Source of the DNA: an uncultured Arthrobacter sp.
GTDB lineage: Bacteria > Actinomycetota > Actinomycetes > Actinomycetales > Micrococcaceae
Direction of reading: 5' to 3'
Length of the DNA: 64,000 nucleotides
Assembly (NCBI RefSeq): GCF_947495145.1
Contig: NZ_CANLXP010000015.1
Coordinates: 1 to 64,000, forward strand
Position 1 is the stretch's first letter; each line of letters begins with the position of its first letter. The notes beneath the pieces are model-generated. The model had not been told where the DNA came from. It did no database searches and saw only the letters and a list, made by a program, of their open reading frames with translations. This document shows, piece by piece, positions 41,815 through 50,084 of the stretch. The position numbers and the translations under genes were made by a program.

Positions 41815-41886
41815 CGCAGAAGCGCCGGTGAGTGGCAGGATCGTGGGGACATCCCCACGATCGCGTCACTGACCGGCGCTTCTGCG
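41815..41886. terminator. Long two-level hairpin between OFA operon and gapB
   Basis: Outer arms CGCAGAAGCGCCGGT (41815-41829) and ACCGGCGCTTCTGCG (41872-41886) are perfect. A second pair AGTG/CACT and an inner stem GATCGTGGGGA/TCCCCACGATC (about 41839-41862) with a 2-nt loop follow. It lies between convergent genes and should terminate both. At 72 nt it is larger than the other terminators here. Confidence 0.7.
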
Positions 41887-41932
41887 CAGCGGCTGAACGC
41901 TCGCCGCCGAAGGCGACCGCAGCGCGCGGAAG

Positions 41933-43414
41933 CTAAACGCTCGCGGCAAGCTCCGCCGTCGGGATGGCTTCCTTCGCGGGGAACGACGGCGCGTGCACGC
42001 CTGCCATCTCCTCCATCACGCGCACGACCTGGCAGCTGTAGCCGAACTCGTTGTCATACCAGACGTAGAGCACCAGGTTCTTGTCGTTGCAGATGGTGGC
42101 GAGGCCGTCGACCGTGCCGGAGCGGCGCGAGCCCACGAAGTCGGTGGAGACGACGTCCGGGGAATCGATGTAGTCCAGTTGCTTGCGCAGGTCGGAGTGC
42201 AGCGACATCTCGCGGAGGAAGTCGTTGACGTCGTCCTTTGTCGTTTCGTTCTCGAGTGACAGGTTCAGGATCGCGATCGAGACGTCCGGGGTAGGCACGC
42301 GGATGGAACTGCCGGTGAGCTTGCCCTGCAGCTCGGGCAGTGCCTTGGCCACGGCCTTGGCCGCACCGGTCTCCGTGATGACCATGTTCAGGGCAGCGGA
42401 GCGTCCGCGGCGGTCGCCCTTGTGAAAGTTGTCGATCAGGTTCTGGTCATTGGTGAACGAGTGCACCGTCTCCACATGCCCGTGCACCACGCCGAACTCG
42501 TCATTGATTGCCTTGAGGACCGGGGTGATGGCGTTGGTGGTGCACGATGCCGCGGTGATGATGCGGTCATCCGCGGCGATGTCCGTGTGGTTGATGCCGT
42601 GGACGATGTTCTTCAGGGAGCCCTTGCCCGGCGCGGTCAGGAGGACCTTCGCAACGCCTTTACTCTGCAGGTGCTGGCTGAGGCCATCCTCGTCACGCCA
42701 CCGGCCGGTGTTGTCGACAACCAGCGCGTTGTTGATGCCGTAGGCGGTGTAGTCGATGGTGGTCGGGTCATTCGAGTAGATGACCTGAATGCTTACACCG
42801 TTGGCTGTGATGGTGTTGGTTTCCTCGTCCACCTGGATGCTGCCCTCGAAGGAGCCGTGCACCGAGTCACGGCGCAGCAGGCTGCCGCGCTTCATGAGGT
42901 CGTTTTCAGCCCCCTTGCGCACTACTATCGCCCGCAGGCAGAGGCCGTGCCCGCCGCCTGCCTTCTCGATCAACAACCGGGCCACCAGGCGGCCGATGCG
43001 CCCGAAACCGTAGAGAACGACGTCGGTGCTCGTCCTTGCGTCCGCGCCGCGCTTTCCGACGACGTCGGCAAGTTCCGTCCGGAGGAACTCCTCCAGGGAG
43101 GCACCGGCGCCGTCCGTCCGGTATTTCTGTGCGAGGCGGGCAACGTCAATCGACGCTGCTCCGAGGTTCAACTCTGCGAGGGTGCGCAGCAGGGGAGCGG
43201 TCTCTTCGAGGAGCAGCTCTTCCTTGCTCATGCGCCGTGCAAACCGATGGGCCTTCAAAATGCCCATGGTGGACTTGTTGATGAGGCTGCGCCCATGGAT
43301 GCTGGTAACCACGTTGTTCTCGCGGTAGAGGCGGCCGATGACGGGAATCATCCCCTCGGCGAGAGCCTCCCGGCTCATCCAGGTGTCGCGGGTGACGGAA
43401 GGGTTGTGATCCAC
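41933..43414 (-). CDS. gapB: Glyceraldehyde-3-phosphate dehydrogenase, long GapB-type
   Basis: A 493-aa GAPDH with a helical N-terminal extension of about 130 residues before the Rossmann motif VVLYGFGRIGRLVARLL. The active-site Cys is in AASCTTNAITPVL. NLIDNFHKGDRRGRSAALNM and WYDNEFGYSCQVVRVM are GAPDH signatures. The extension and length match the GapB/Gap2 type known from Corynebacterium glutamicum, where it works mainly in the gluconeogenic direction. The coenzyme preference cannot be proven here. It starts at GTG 43414 after a GAGAGAGAGG run. A minus-strand TATCCT (43558-43563) with TTATCA upstream is a candidate promoter. Confidence 0.87.
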   Translation of the reverse strand: MDHNPSVTRDTWMSREALAEGMIPVIGRLYRENNVVTSIHGRSLINKSTMGILKAHRFARRMSKEELLLEETAPLLRTLAELNLGAASIDVARLAQKYRTDGAGASLEEFLRTELADVVGKRGADARTSTDVVLYGFGRIGRLVARLLIEKAGGGHGLCLRAIVVRKGAENDLMKRGSLLRRDSVHGSFEGSIQVDEETNTITANGVSIQVIYSNDPTTIDYTAYGINNALVVDNTGRWRDEDGLSQHLQSKGVAKVLLTAPGKGSLKNIVHGINHTDIAADDRIITAASCTTNAITPVLKAINDEFGVVHGHVETVHSFTNDQNLIDNFHKGDRRGRSAALNMVITETGAAKAVAKALPELQGKLTGSSIRVPTPDVSIAILNLSLENETTKDDVNDFLREMSLHSDLRKQLDYIDSPDVVSTDFVGSRRSGTVDGLATICNDKNLVLYVWYDNEFGYSCQVVRVMEEMAGVHAPSFPAKEAIPTAELAASV

Positions 43415-43734
43415 GATGATCAGGTCCTCTCTCTCGCCGGGTTGTCCGGCGTTTGCCGCGAAGCTTCCAGGGTGGGAGTGCGGCAGTTCAGTTGATCGGT
43501 TCGCCGCACAGATCCGCGCGACGTTGACGTCGGCAGCCCGGATGCGGTGATGCAGCTAGGATAGCCGCCGCTTCCGGCAGCTGATAACGCCCGCGGGCAA
43601 TCTGTGACGAACGGCATAAGTTCTTCGGCCCGTAGCCGCTCATCCGTTGGGATTAGACCTTGCGGCGGAGCCGGTTTGTCGGTGCCGCTCGCTACACTGA
43701 CGCAGGAACAATCCGGAGGGTGCTGTACGTCGTC
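43415..43734. promoter_or_regulatory. 320-bp divergent control region, gapB / sensor kinase
   Basis: No gene seen. On the minus strand TTATCA (43582-43587) and TATCCT (43558-43563) form a plausible gapB promoter with a leader of about 140 nt. On the plus strand TACACT (43693-43698) is a plausible -10 for the kinase operon. No operator palindrome stands out. Confidence 0.4.
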
Positions 43735-45081
43735 ATGCTGAACATACTCAATCGCCTCACACCCGGAATGGAGGCCGAGGAAAGCCGGTGGGAGCGGCCC
43801 GGCCCTACTGCCGAGCAGCTGCGCAGGGACGTGACCGGCGTCGTGGTCTTCTTCCTGGTCAGCGCAGTGACGCTTGAGCTGAGCCGCGGAGTCGGGGCCA
43901 TGGCGGAGGAGCGCAGCCCTATCTGGCTGCAGCACGCCGTGCTTGCGCTGATGATCTTCCCCCTGGTGTTCAGGCGGCGTTTCCCGGTTGCGGTGATGCT
44001 GGTGATGTCGGCGCTCTTCATCATCCTCAGTCTCTGGATTCCGGCGCTTTCGCTGCAACTTTCCTACCAGGTGGCGTACTTCGCGTCGCTTTACTCGGCG
44101 GTGGCCTGGGCGAAAGACCGCAGGGTGTTGTGGCTCGGAACCACGGTTGTGGTGGTCGCCATGACGTTGTGGCTGATCCTTTCGCTGACCGTTTCGAACA
44201 CGTATGACGGGCTGCTGGAGCAGGTTTCCGAGGGAGACGAGACGTGGCGGGGCATTCTCGACACGCTGACCTCTGCAGCGCTCTACAACTTCATCGTGAA
44301 CTTCGCGTACTTCGGCGGTGCCATCCTGGCGGGCATGTCGTCCTGGCGCAACGCACTCCAACGCACACAGTTGGCCGAACAGGCAGCACAGATCGCCCGG
44401 CAATCGGCGGAACTCGCACGCCGTGCGGTCATCGAAGAGCGCCTGCGGATCGCCCGTGAACTGCACGACGTCGTCGCCCATCACGTGTCCGTCATCGGAG
44501 TCCAGGCGGGAGCGGCGCGTCGGGTGATGGACCGTAAGCCGGAGGTCGCCGCGGAATCGCTGCGCACCATCGAACAGGCCAGCCGCCAGGCCGTCACGGA
44601 CATGCGCAATCTCCTCGGCGTGCTGCGCTCGGAGGCGGCAACACAGGACACGGATGACGACGGCGGGCGCCATCCGGAGCCCGGACTCGCCGATATTGAG
44701 GTGCTGGCCAAGAGCGAACTGGACGGTGGCCTTGATGTCGCCTTCGCGCGGGTGGAGGACGCACCAGGGGCTCTCGATGAGGTATCGGCACCGCTGGCGC
44801 TGTCCCTGTACCGGACGGCCCAGGAATCCCTCACCAATGTCCGACGGCATTCGACTGCGTCCGCTGCGGTCATGACCCTGCGCACGTGGTGCACGGACGG
44901 GGAGCGCTGGGTAGAGCTGGAGACCGTGGACAACGGCAGGCCCAGGCAGCACGTGGAGGCAGGCTCCGGGTACGGATTACAGGGCATTCGCGAACGCGCC
45001 GCGCTGCACCGGGGGACGGTGGAAATCGGGCCGCGCTCGGACGGCGGCTGGCGTGTTCGTGCTCGTTTCCTGCTGCACTAG
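43735..45081 (+). CDS. Sensor histidine kinase, DesK/NarX (HisKA_3) type
   Basis: A 448-aa membrane kinase. About five TM segments span residues 25-205 and an amphipathic helix leads to the HisKA_3 dimerisation domain with the phospho-His near 244 in ARELHDVVAHHVSVIGVQAG. The HATPase_c domain shows TAQESLTNVRRHS (N box) and VDNGRP / GSGYGLQGIRERA (G boxes). It phosphorylates the NarL-type regulator 42 bp downstream. GGAGGG at 43715-43720 precedes the ATG at 43735; a GTG at 43720 is an alternative. The stimulus is unknown, but the exporter genes downstream suggest envelope stress or a toxic compound. Confidence 0.88.
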   Translation: MLNILNRLTPGMEAEESRWERPGPTAEQLRRDVTGVVVFFLVSAVTLELSRGVGAMAEERSPIWLQHAVLALMIFPLVFRRRFPVAVMLVMSALFIILSLWIPALSLQLSYQVAYFASLYSAVAWAKDRRVLWLGTTVVVVAMTLWLILSLTVSNTYDGLLEQVSEGDETWRGILDTLTSAALYNFIVNFAYFGGAILAGMSSWRNALQRTQLAEQAAQIARQSAELARRAVIEERLRIARELHDVVAHHVSVIGVQAGAARRVMDRKPEVAAESLRTIEQASRQAVTDMRNLLGVLRSEAATQDTDDDGGRHPEPGLADIEVLAKSELDGGLDVAFARVEDAPGALDEVSAPLALSLYRTAQESLTNVRRHSTASAAVMTLRTWCTDGERWVELETVDNGRPRQHVEAGSGYGLQGIRERAALHRGTVEIGPRSDGGWRVRARFLLH

Positions 45082-45123
45082 ACCCGTCCCTTCCTCCAGC
45101 GAAACTTCCCGAGAAAGAACGCA

Positions 45124-45822
45124 ATGAACAAGATTCGAGTGCTGCTCGCCGATGACCAGGGACTGGTTCGCGCCGGCTTCGCAACGATGCTCTCCATCGA
45201 GGACGACATCGAGGTGGTGGGCCAGGTAACCAATGGGCAGGAAGCAGTGGACTTCGTGGCCGCCAACGACGTCGACATCATCCTCATGGACGTGCAGATG
45301 CCAGTGCTGGACGGAATCCGGGCTACCGAACAGATCACGGCGGCGGGCCGGGGGAAAGTCATCATCCTCACCACCTTCGAACGCGATGACTACCTCTTCG
45401 ACGCAATCCGCGGCGGCGCGAGCGGGTTCCTGCTCAAGAACGCCGATCCGGAGGACCTCGTCGCGGCAGTGCAGGCTGTTGCCGGCGGGTATGCGCTGCT
45501 TGCCCCGGAGGTTACCCTCCGCGTCATCGAGCGCTTCGCGGACCAGCTCGGCAGCCAGGCTCCGGCGCAGGCGGATAAGCAGCCCAGCCCGCACCAGCAA
45601 CGTCAGCAGACCCTCCTCGCGACACTGACCCAGCGGGAAAAGGAGGTCCTGGAGTGTATGGCTTCTGGGCTGAGCAACGCCGAGCTGGCCCGGAAGCTCT
45701 ATCTTGCCGAAGCCACCGTGAAATCCCACGTCTCCTCCCTGCTCGCCAAGATCCAGGTCCGGGACCGGGTGCAGGCTGTCGTCTTCGCCTATGAGAGCGG
45801 GCTCATCCGTCCGGGGGAATGA
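45124..45822 (+). CDS. Response regulator, NarL/LuxR type
   Basis: A 232-aa regulator. The receiver domain has an acidic pair near 10-11 (LADDQGLVRAGF), phospho-Asp near 56 (IILMDVQMPVLDG) and Thr/Lys in LTTF and FLLKNADPEDL. A Gln/Pro-rich linker of about 20 residues leads to the LuxR-type HTH (LTQREKEVLECMASGLSNAELARKL split across helices, then TVKSHVSSLLAKIQVRDR). It pairs with the preceding kinase and likely controls the ABC genes 80 bp downstream. Confidence 0.92.
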   Translation: MNKIRVLLADDQGLVRAGFATMLSIEDDIEVVGQVTNGQEAVDFVAANDVDIILMDVQMPVLDGIRATEQITAAGRGKVIILTTFERDDYLFDAIRGGASGFLLKNADPEDLVAAVQAVAGGYALLAPEVTLRVIERFADQLGSQAPAQADKQPSPHQQRQQTLLATLTQREKEVLECMASGLSNAELARKLYLAEATVKSHVSSLLAKIQVRDRVQAVVFAYESGLIRPGE

Positions 45823-45903
45823 AGGTTCCGCCTTACGGCTCATCCGCCCCGCACCCGGCTTGCCTACTGTTGATGACAGAAGGATCAAACGGGAGGAAAC
45901 CCA

Positions 45904-46785
45904 ATGCTGCAGGTGCAGAACCTGACCCGGCGTTTCGGCGAGAACACCGCCGTCGACGACGTTAGTTTCACAGTTCCCTCGGGGAAAATGACCGGTTTCG
46001 TGGGGGCCAACGGCGCTGGCAAAACCACGACCATGCGCATGATCATGGGCGTGCTCACCGCGCATGCGGGCAGCGTCCTCGTGGACGGCCGCCCGGTCAC
46101 GGCAGACGACCGCGCCACGTTCGGGTACATGCCGGAAGAACGCGGCCTCTACCCGAAACAGCCCATCCTCGATCAGCTCGTCTACCTGGGCCAACTGCAC
46201 CGGATGAGCCAGACCGATGCCCGGTCCCGCGCACAGGACCTGCTGGAGCGGTTCCAGCTCGGCGACCGCGGAAAGGACAAGCTGGAGTCCCTGTCACTCG
46301 GCAACCAGCAGCGGGTGCAGATTGCGGCGTCACTCCTGCACCGGCCCTCGGTCCTCGTTCTCGACGAACCGTTCTCCGGGCTCGACCCCATTGCGGTGGA
46401 CTCCATGGTGGACCTCCTCCGCGAGCACACGGCTCAGGGCGTCCCCGTCCTCTTCTCCAGCCACCAGCTCGACCTCGTGGACCGTCTCTGCGACAACCTG
46501 GTGGTACTGCAGAAGGGCCGACTGGTGGCTGCCGGCACCGGCGATGAACTCCGCGCTACCGCTCCCCGCCGTCACAGGCTGACCGTCTCACCCGACGCCG
46601 GCTGGGTCCGGGAGGAAACCGCCGTAAAGGTCATCGACGTCGCCGGCCAGGACGCCGTCGTCGAGCTGGAACACGACGACGACGCGCAGCGGCTCCTTGC
46701 CGCCGCCATGGCGCGGGGAAGCGTGCAGGAGTTCAGCAGGATCAGGCCAAGCCTGAGCGAAATCTACCGGGGGGTATCCCAGTGA
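45904..46785 (+). CDS. ABC transporter ATP-binding protein, NatA-like
   Basis: A 293-aa ATPase with Walker A GANGAGKTT (about 37-45), signature LSLGNQQRV, which departs from LSGGQ at the second Gly, Walker B VLVLDEPFSGLDP and H-loop FSSHQLD. The C-terminal extension of about 80 residues is typical of NatA/drug-efflux ATPases. GGGAGGAA precedes the ATG. It overlaps the permease start by 4 nt (GTGA). With the permease it forms an exporter of the NatAB type. Confidence 0.9.
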   Translation: MLQVQNLTRRFGENTAVDDVSFTVPSGKMTGFVGANGAGKTTTMRMIMGVLTAHAGSVLVDGRPVTADDRATFGYMPEERGLYPKQPILDQLVYLGQLHRMSQTDARSRAQDLLERFQLGDRGKDKLESLSLGNQQRVQIAASLLHRPSVLVLDEPFSGLDPIAVDSMVDLLREHTAQGVPVLFSSHQLDLVDRLCDNLVVLQKGRLVAAGTGDELRATAPRRHRLTVSPDAGWVREETAVKVIDVAGQDAVVELEHDDDAQRLLAAAMARGSVQEFSRIRPSLSEIYRGVSQ

Positions 46786-48029
46786 GCACCGAAACCAGGC
46801 ACCAACAAAAACAGCAGCTGCAGCAGGAGCCGCCGTCGTCGTCCCCATCAGGGCGCAACGGGCAGCCGGCCTGGCTGATCGTCACGCTGCGTGAGGTCAT
46901 GGTCAAGGCGAAGGACCGCGGGTTCGCGATCTCCACGATTGTGACGCTGGTGCTGATTGTCGCCGGCGTCGTGTTCAACGCCTACATGTCCAGCCGCGGT
47001 GAGGATTTCACAGTGGCGATAACTTCGGAGGCGGGACAGTCGGTCGTCGCGCTCGCAGACGAGGAAGGCCGGGCCGACGACGGCAACACCACCTTCTCGG
47101 CGATTGTCGCCGAGTCGGAGGAAGCAGCGCTCGAGGAGGTCCGGGCAGAGGAAGCCGATGCGGCACTCATCCGGGGCGACGACGGCAGTTGGACTCTGAC
47201 GGGCAAGAACGAGGTTTCCAGGGGGCTGAACACCGGAATCGGTGCGTCGCTGGAGGCGTACATGCTGGAAACCAACGCGGCCGCGGCCGGAACGTCCCCG
47301 GAGGAGCTGCTCGCCGGTTCTGAGCTGGAGGAGTCGCTGCTTGAGGGCAGTGCGGAGAACCAGGCCGTGGCAGATGTTGCCGGGTTTGCCTTCAGTTTCC
47401 TGTTCTATATGGCGTCCATCATCTTCGGAATGGCTATCGCCAATTCGGTGGTGGAGGAGAAGCAGAACCGGGTGGTGGAGATTCTCGCCACGGCGATACC
47501 CGTCCGGCAGCTGTTGTACGGGAAGGTGCTCGGCAACACGGTCCTGGCCATGGTGCAGCTCGCGTTGTATGGCGGCGCGGCTCTGCTGGCCCTGAACCTG
47601 ACCGGTACGGCGGACCTCGTGGGAAGCATCATCCCTGCCTCGGGCTGGTTCCTCGTGTTCTTCCTGTTCGGGTTCCTGATCCTCGCGTCCATCTGGGCGG
47701 TGCTGGGTTCCCTGGCAAGCCGGCCGGAGGACCTGTCGAGCAATTCCACGCCGGTCATGGTCCTCATCTTCGCGGCGCTGGGTGCGGGGTTGTTTGCCTC
47801 CGGGCAGCTGCTGGTGGTCGCGTCCTACATGCCGGTGGTGTCATCGGTGGCAATGCCGATCCGCATGCTGAACTCGGAAGTGGCACTGTGGGAGCCGATC
47901 CTGTCACTGGGAATCGCGCTGGCTGCGGCATTCGCGCTCCTTTACCTCGGCGAGAAGATCTACCGCCGGGCCATCATGCAGAGCGGCGGTGCGCTGTCAC
48001 TGCGCAAGGCCATGAAGCTGGAGCAGTAA
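46782..48029 (+). CDS. ABC-2 type permease, NatB-like
   Basis: A 415-aa permease: a first TM near 48-68, a large extracytosolic domain of about 140 residues, and five or six TM segments in the C-terminal half including GFAFSFLFYMASIIFGMAIANS followed by VVEEKQNRVVEILATAIPVRQLL, a signature of NatB/YhaP proteins. The N-terminus is Gln-rich (QQKQQLQQ). GTG start, translationally coupled to the ATPase. Probably exports a cation, peptide or drug. Confidence 0.87.
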   Translation: MSTETRHQQKQQLQQEPPSSSPSGRNGQPAWLIVTLREVMVKAKDRGFAISTIVTLVLIVAGVVFNAYMSSRGEDFTVAITSEAGQSVVALADEEGRADDGNTTFSAIVAESEEAALEEVRAEEADAALIRGDDGSWTLTGKNEVSRGLNTGIGASLEAYMLETNAAAAGTSPEELLAGSELEESLLEGSAENQAVADVAGFAFSFLFYMASIIFGMAIANSVVEEKQNRVVEILATAIPVRQLLYGKVLGNTVLAMVQLALYGGAALLALNLTGTADLVGSIIPASGWFLVFFLFGFLILASIWAVLGSLASRPEDLSSNSTPVMVLIFAALGAGLFASGQLLVVASYMPVVSSVAMPIRMLNSEVALWEPILSLGIALAAAFALLYLGEKIYRRAIMQSGGALSLRKAMKLEQ

Positions 48030-48044
48030 AACCCCTTCGCAAAG

Positions 48045-48106
48045 ACGGCCCGCAGGGGCAGGAACGCCGGTTCGAATCGGCGTTCCTGCACCTGCGGGCC
48101 GTTTCT
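48045..48106 (+). terminator. Terminator after the ABC exporter operon
   Basis: ACGGCCCGCAGG (48045-48056) pairs with CCTGCGGGCCGT (48091-48102), with a further CAGGAACGCCG/CGGCGTTCCTG inner stem and a GTTCGAAT loop, followed by TTCTGCTTT. A long, stable intrinsic terminator. Confidence 0.8.
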
Positions 48107-48198
48107 GCTTTCCGCGCGGGCCGATTGCGGGGACAATTCCCGGTAGGACCACGTTGGTAGTCACAGGACACCCAAACACGTGAAAGAAGGAATTGGTC

Positions 48199-48480
48199 AT
48201 GGCTTCATTCGGATCGCTCGGCAAAATTGCAATGGGACTTGCGCGTAACCCCAAGGTCAGGGAGGCCCTGAACAGCCCCAAGTCCAGGGAAATGGGCAGC
48301 AAGGTGGTGGATCGGGTCGCCGAGGCTGCTGATAAAGCCACCAAGGGCAAGCACCAGGACAAGATCCAGAACGCCCGCGGCCAGGCGCAGAAGCACCTCG
48401 GCGGTCCCGGCGACGGACCGCAGGCCCCCGGGAGTGGCCCGCAGGCCCCCGGAGGTAGCCCCGAAAATCCACGCCTCTGA
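48199..48480 (+). CDS. Small MT0933-like protein with GPQAPG repeats
   Basis: A 93-aa basic/helical protein. The segment KVVDRVAEAADKATKGKHQDKIQNARGQAQ resembles the D-K-x-T-G-G-K-Y/H-x-D-K-I core of MT0933-type proteins, a group that includes Rv0909-like antitoxins. The C-terminal tail carries two GPQAPG repeats. ATG 48199 follows GAAGGA. The next gene starts 4 nt after its stop, but that gene does not look like the SRPBCC-type toxin known to partner Rv0909. Function therefore open. Confidence 0.5.
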   Translation: MASFGSLGKIAMGLARNPKVREALNSPKSREMGSKVVDRVAEAADKATKGKHQDKIQNARGQAQKHLGGPGDGPQAPGSGPQAPGGSPENPRL

Positions 48481-48483
48481 TCC

Positions 48484-48978
48484 TTGAGTGAGGCAGCGGA
48501 CTTCATTGATGCCGCGCTCCAGCGTGAAGCGTCGTGGGAGCGGGCCGATTTCCTGAACGCGCTCGACGACGGGCTGCGCTACTACGGTGCTTCGGTTGGC
48601 GCCGTCCGGGGCGCCGTTCGTGATGCCCGCCGCAAATTCAGGCATCTGACACACGATGAGGTGGCCTTCCTCAGCTCCGAGCTCTGGGGAATTTCACCGG
48701 CTTTCGAGCGGCGACTCGCTGCAGTGGTCCTTTTGCAGTCGAGCGTTGCACTGCTCCGGAACAGTGATCTGACGAGGATTGAAGGTTTCCTGCGGAGTTC
48801 GCAGACAGAATCGCTGGCGGGTCCACTCGCGGCCGACGTCGTCGGGCCAATGATTGCACGCCTCACCGGGCACGACAGACTGAAGGCGATCACCGTCGTC
48901 GACCGTTGGGCGCAGGATCAGGAGCCCATGCTGCGCCGGGCCGCGGAAGTGGTCCGGCAGTCCCTTCCGTCTGAATGA
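48484..48978 (+). CDS. Short DNA alkylation repair (AlkD-like) HEAT protein
   Basis: A 164-aa helical protein. YGASVGAVRGAVRDARRKF, LTHDEVAFLSSELWG, FERRLAAVVLLQ, DLTRIEGFLRSS and WAQDQEPMLRRAAEVV follow the order of motifs in AlkD-type HEAT-repeat glycosylases. It ends right after the R-R-A-A-x-V-V segment, well short of the usual 220-240 residues, so the C-terminal repeats are missing. It starts at TTG 48484, 4 nt after the preceding stop and with no ribosome site, suggesting reinitiation. Activity is uncertain. Confidence 0.6.
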   Translation: MSEAADFIDAALQREASWERADFLNALDDGLRYYGASVGAVRGAVRDARRKFRHLTHDEVAFLSSELWGISPAFERRLAAVVLLQSSVALLRNSDLTRIEGFLRSSQTESLAGPLAADVVGPMIARLTGHDRLKAITVVDRWAQDQEPMLRRAAEVVRQSLPSE

Positions 48979-49022
48979 AACATTGCGTCATAAAGAGAAG
49001 TATCAGGTAGGGGTGCTCGCGT

Positions 49023-49034
49023 TAGGCTCCATCA
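49023..49034 (+). promoter_or_regulatory. Leaderless promoter of the 2OG oxygenase gene
   Basis: TAGGCT (49023-49028) lies 6 nt before ATG 49035. Confidence 0.55.
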
Positions 49035-50072
49035 ATGACGCATACCCAGCGATCGATTCCCGTGCTCGATCTCAGCACAGCCCGCCGCCCCGACGGCTCT
49101 TTCGACCAGGACTTCATCGAGCAGCTGCGCGAAGCCGCCCATGCCGTGGGGTTCTTCCAGATCATCAACTACGGCGCTGCTTCCTCCCAGGTGGATGACC
49201 TGTTCAGTGGGATGAAGGATTTCTTTGACCTACCGGTGGAGGAGCGGCTCGCCCTCGACAACCGCAACTCCCCGCACTTCCGCGGTTATGCCCGTCTCGG
49301 TACCGAGGTGACGCGTGGCCGTGCTGATTCCCGCGAGCAGATCGACTTCTCCCCGGAGCGCGAGCCGGTCCCCGACTACCCGGTGGACCAGCCGTACTGG
49401 CTGCTTCAGGGGCCCAACCAGTGGCCGGAAGAAAACCCCCCGGAGCTCGAAAGCCGGGCGATGGAATGGGCTGCCCTGATGTCCGGGGTCGGTGCGGAGC
49501 TACTGTCGGCGATCGCCGTTGCACTGGGCCAGCCGGAGGATCACTTCGCGGACCTCTTCGAGGCCACGCCGGCCTGGATGGCCAAGCTCGTGCACTACGT
49601 CGGCGGGCTCGAGGGTGCTGGCAGCCAGGGCGTCGGACTCCATGCCGACTACGGCTTTGTGACGCTGCTCCTGCAGGACGAGGTGGGCGGGCTTGAGGTG
49701 CTGCCGCCCGGCACGGACACCCCGATTCCTGTCGAGCCCATTCCGGGGGCACTGGTGGTGAACCTGGGCGAGATGCTGGAGGTGGCCACCGGAGGCTACC
49801 TTGCAGCGACCATCCATCAGGTGCAGGCGCCGCCGCCCGGCGTGGACCGCTACTCGGTCCCGTTCTTCTGGTCGCCCCGTCTTGACGCCGTCGTCCAGCC
49901 CGTTCCGCTGCCGCCCGAGCTGCAAGCTGCCGCCCGCGGGATCTCGGATGACCCGGACAACCCCATGCTGTCCTCCTACGGGATGAACGTGCTCAAGGGG
50001 CGGGTACGTGCCCACCCCGATGTTGCCGAACTGCACCATCCCGGGCTGGGGAAGGTTCTGTCGCAGCGCTGA
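49035..50072 (+). CDS. 2-oxoglutarate/Fe(II) oxygenase, isopenicillin N synthase family
   Basis: A 345-aa non-haem iron oxygenase. The N-terminal DIOX_N part (IPVLDLSTARRPDGSF, GFFQIINYGA) leads to the double-stranded beta-helix with the iron ligands His near 203 and Asp near 205 (GLHADYGFVTLLLQD) and His near 261 (ATIHQVQ). Arg in DRYSVPFF binds 2-oxoglutarate. Standing alone without non-ribosomal peptide genes, it is more likely a small-molecule hydroxylase than an antibiotic enzyme. Confidence 0.87.
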   Translation: MTHTQRSIPVLDLSTARRPDGSFDQDFIEQLREAAHAVGFFQIINYGAASSQVDDLFSGMKDFFDLPVEERLALDNRNSPHFRGYARLGTEVTRGRADSREQIDFSPEREPVPDYPVDQPYWLLQGPNQWPEENPPELESRAMEWAALMSGVGAELLSAIAVALGQPEDHFADLFEATPAWMAKLVHYVGGLEGAGSQGVGLHADYGFVTLLLQDEVGGLEVLPPGTDTPIPVEPIPGALVVNLGEMLEVATGGYLAATIHQVQAPPPGVDRYSVPFFWSPRLDAVVQPVPLPPELQAAARGISDDPDNPMLSSYGMNVLKGRVRAHPDVAELHHPGLGKVLSQR

Positions 50073-50084
50073 GTCGGCAGGAGG

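Noticed and set aside
43420-44952. 510-codon minus-strand frame opposite the sensor kinase
   Set aside because: Low-complexity His/Arg-rich translation without motifs; the kinase on the plus strand has all expected boxes.
48199-48480. Classic Rv0909-Rv0910 toxin-antitoxin operon
   Set aside because: The downstream protein resembles an AlkD HEAT protein rather than an SRPBCC toxin, so the classic pairing is not supported.
49035-50072. Beta-lactam biosynthesis because of isopenicillin N synthase similarity
   Set aside because: Only the general 2OG/Fe fold is shared; no ACV synthetase or other pathway genes are nearby.
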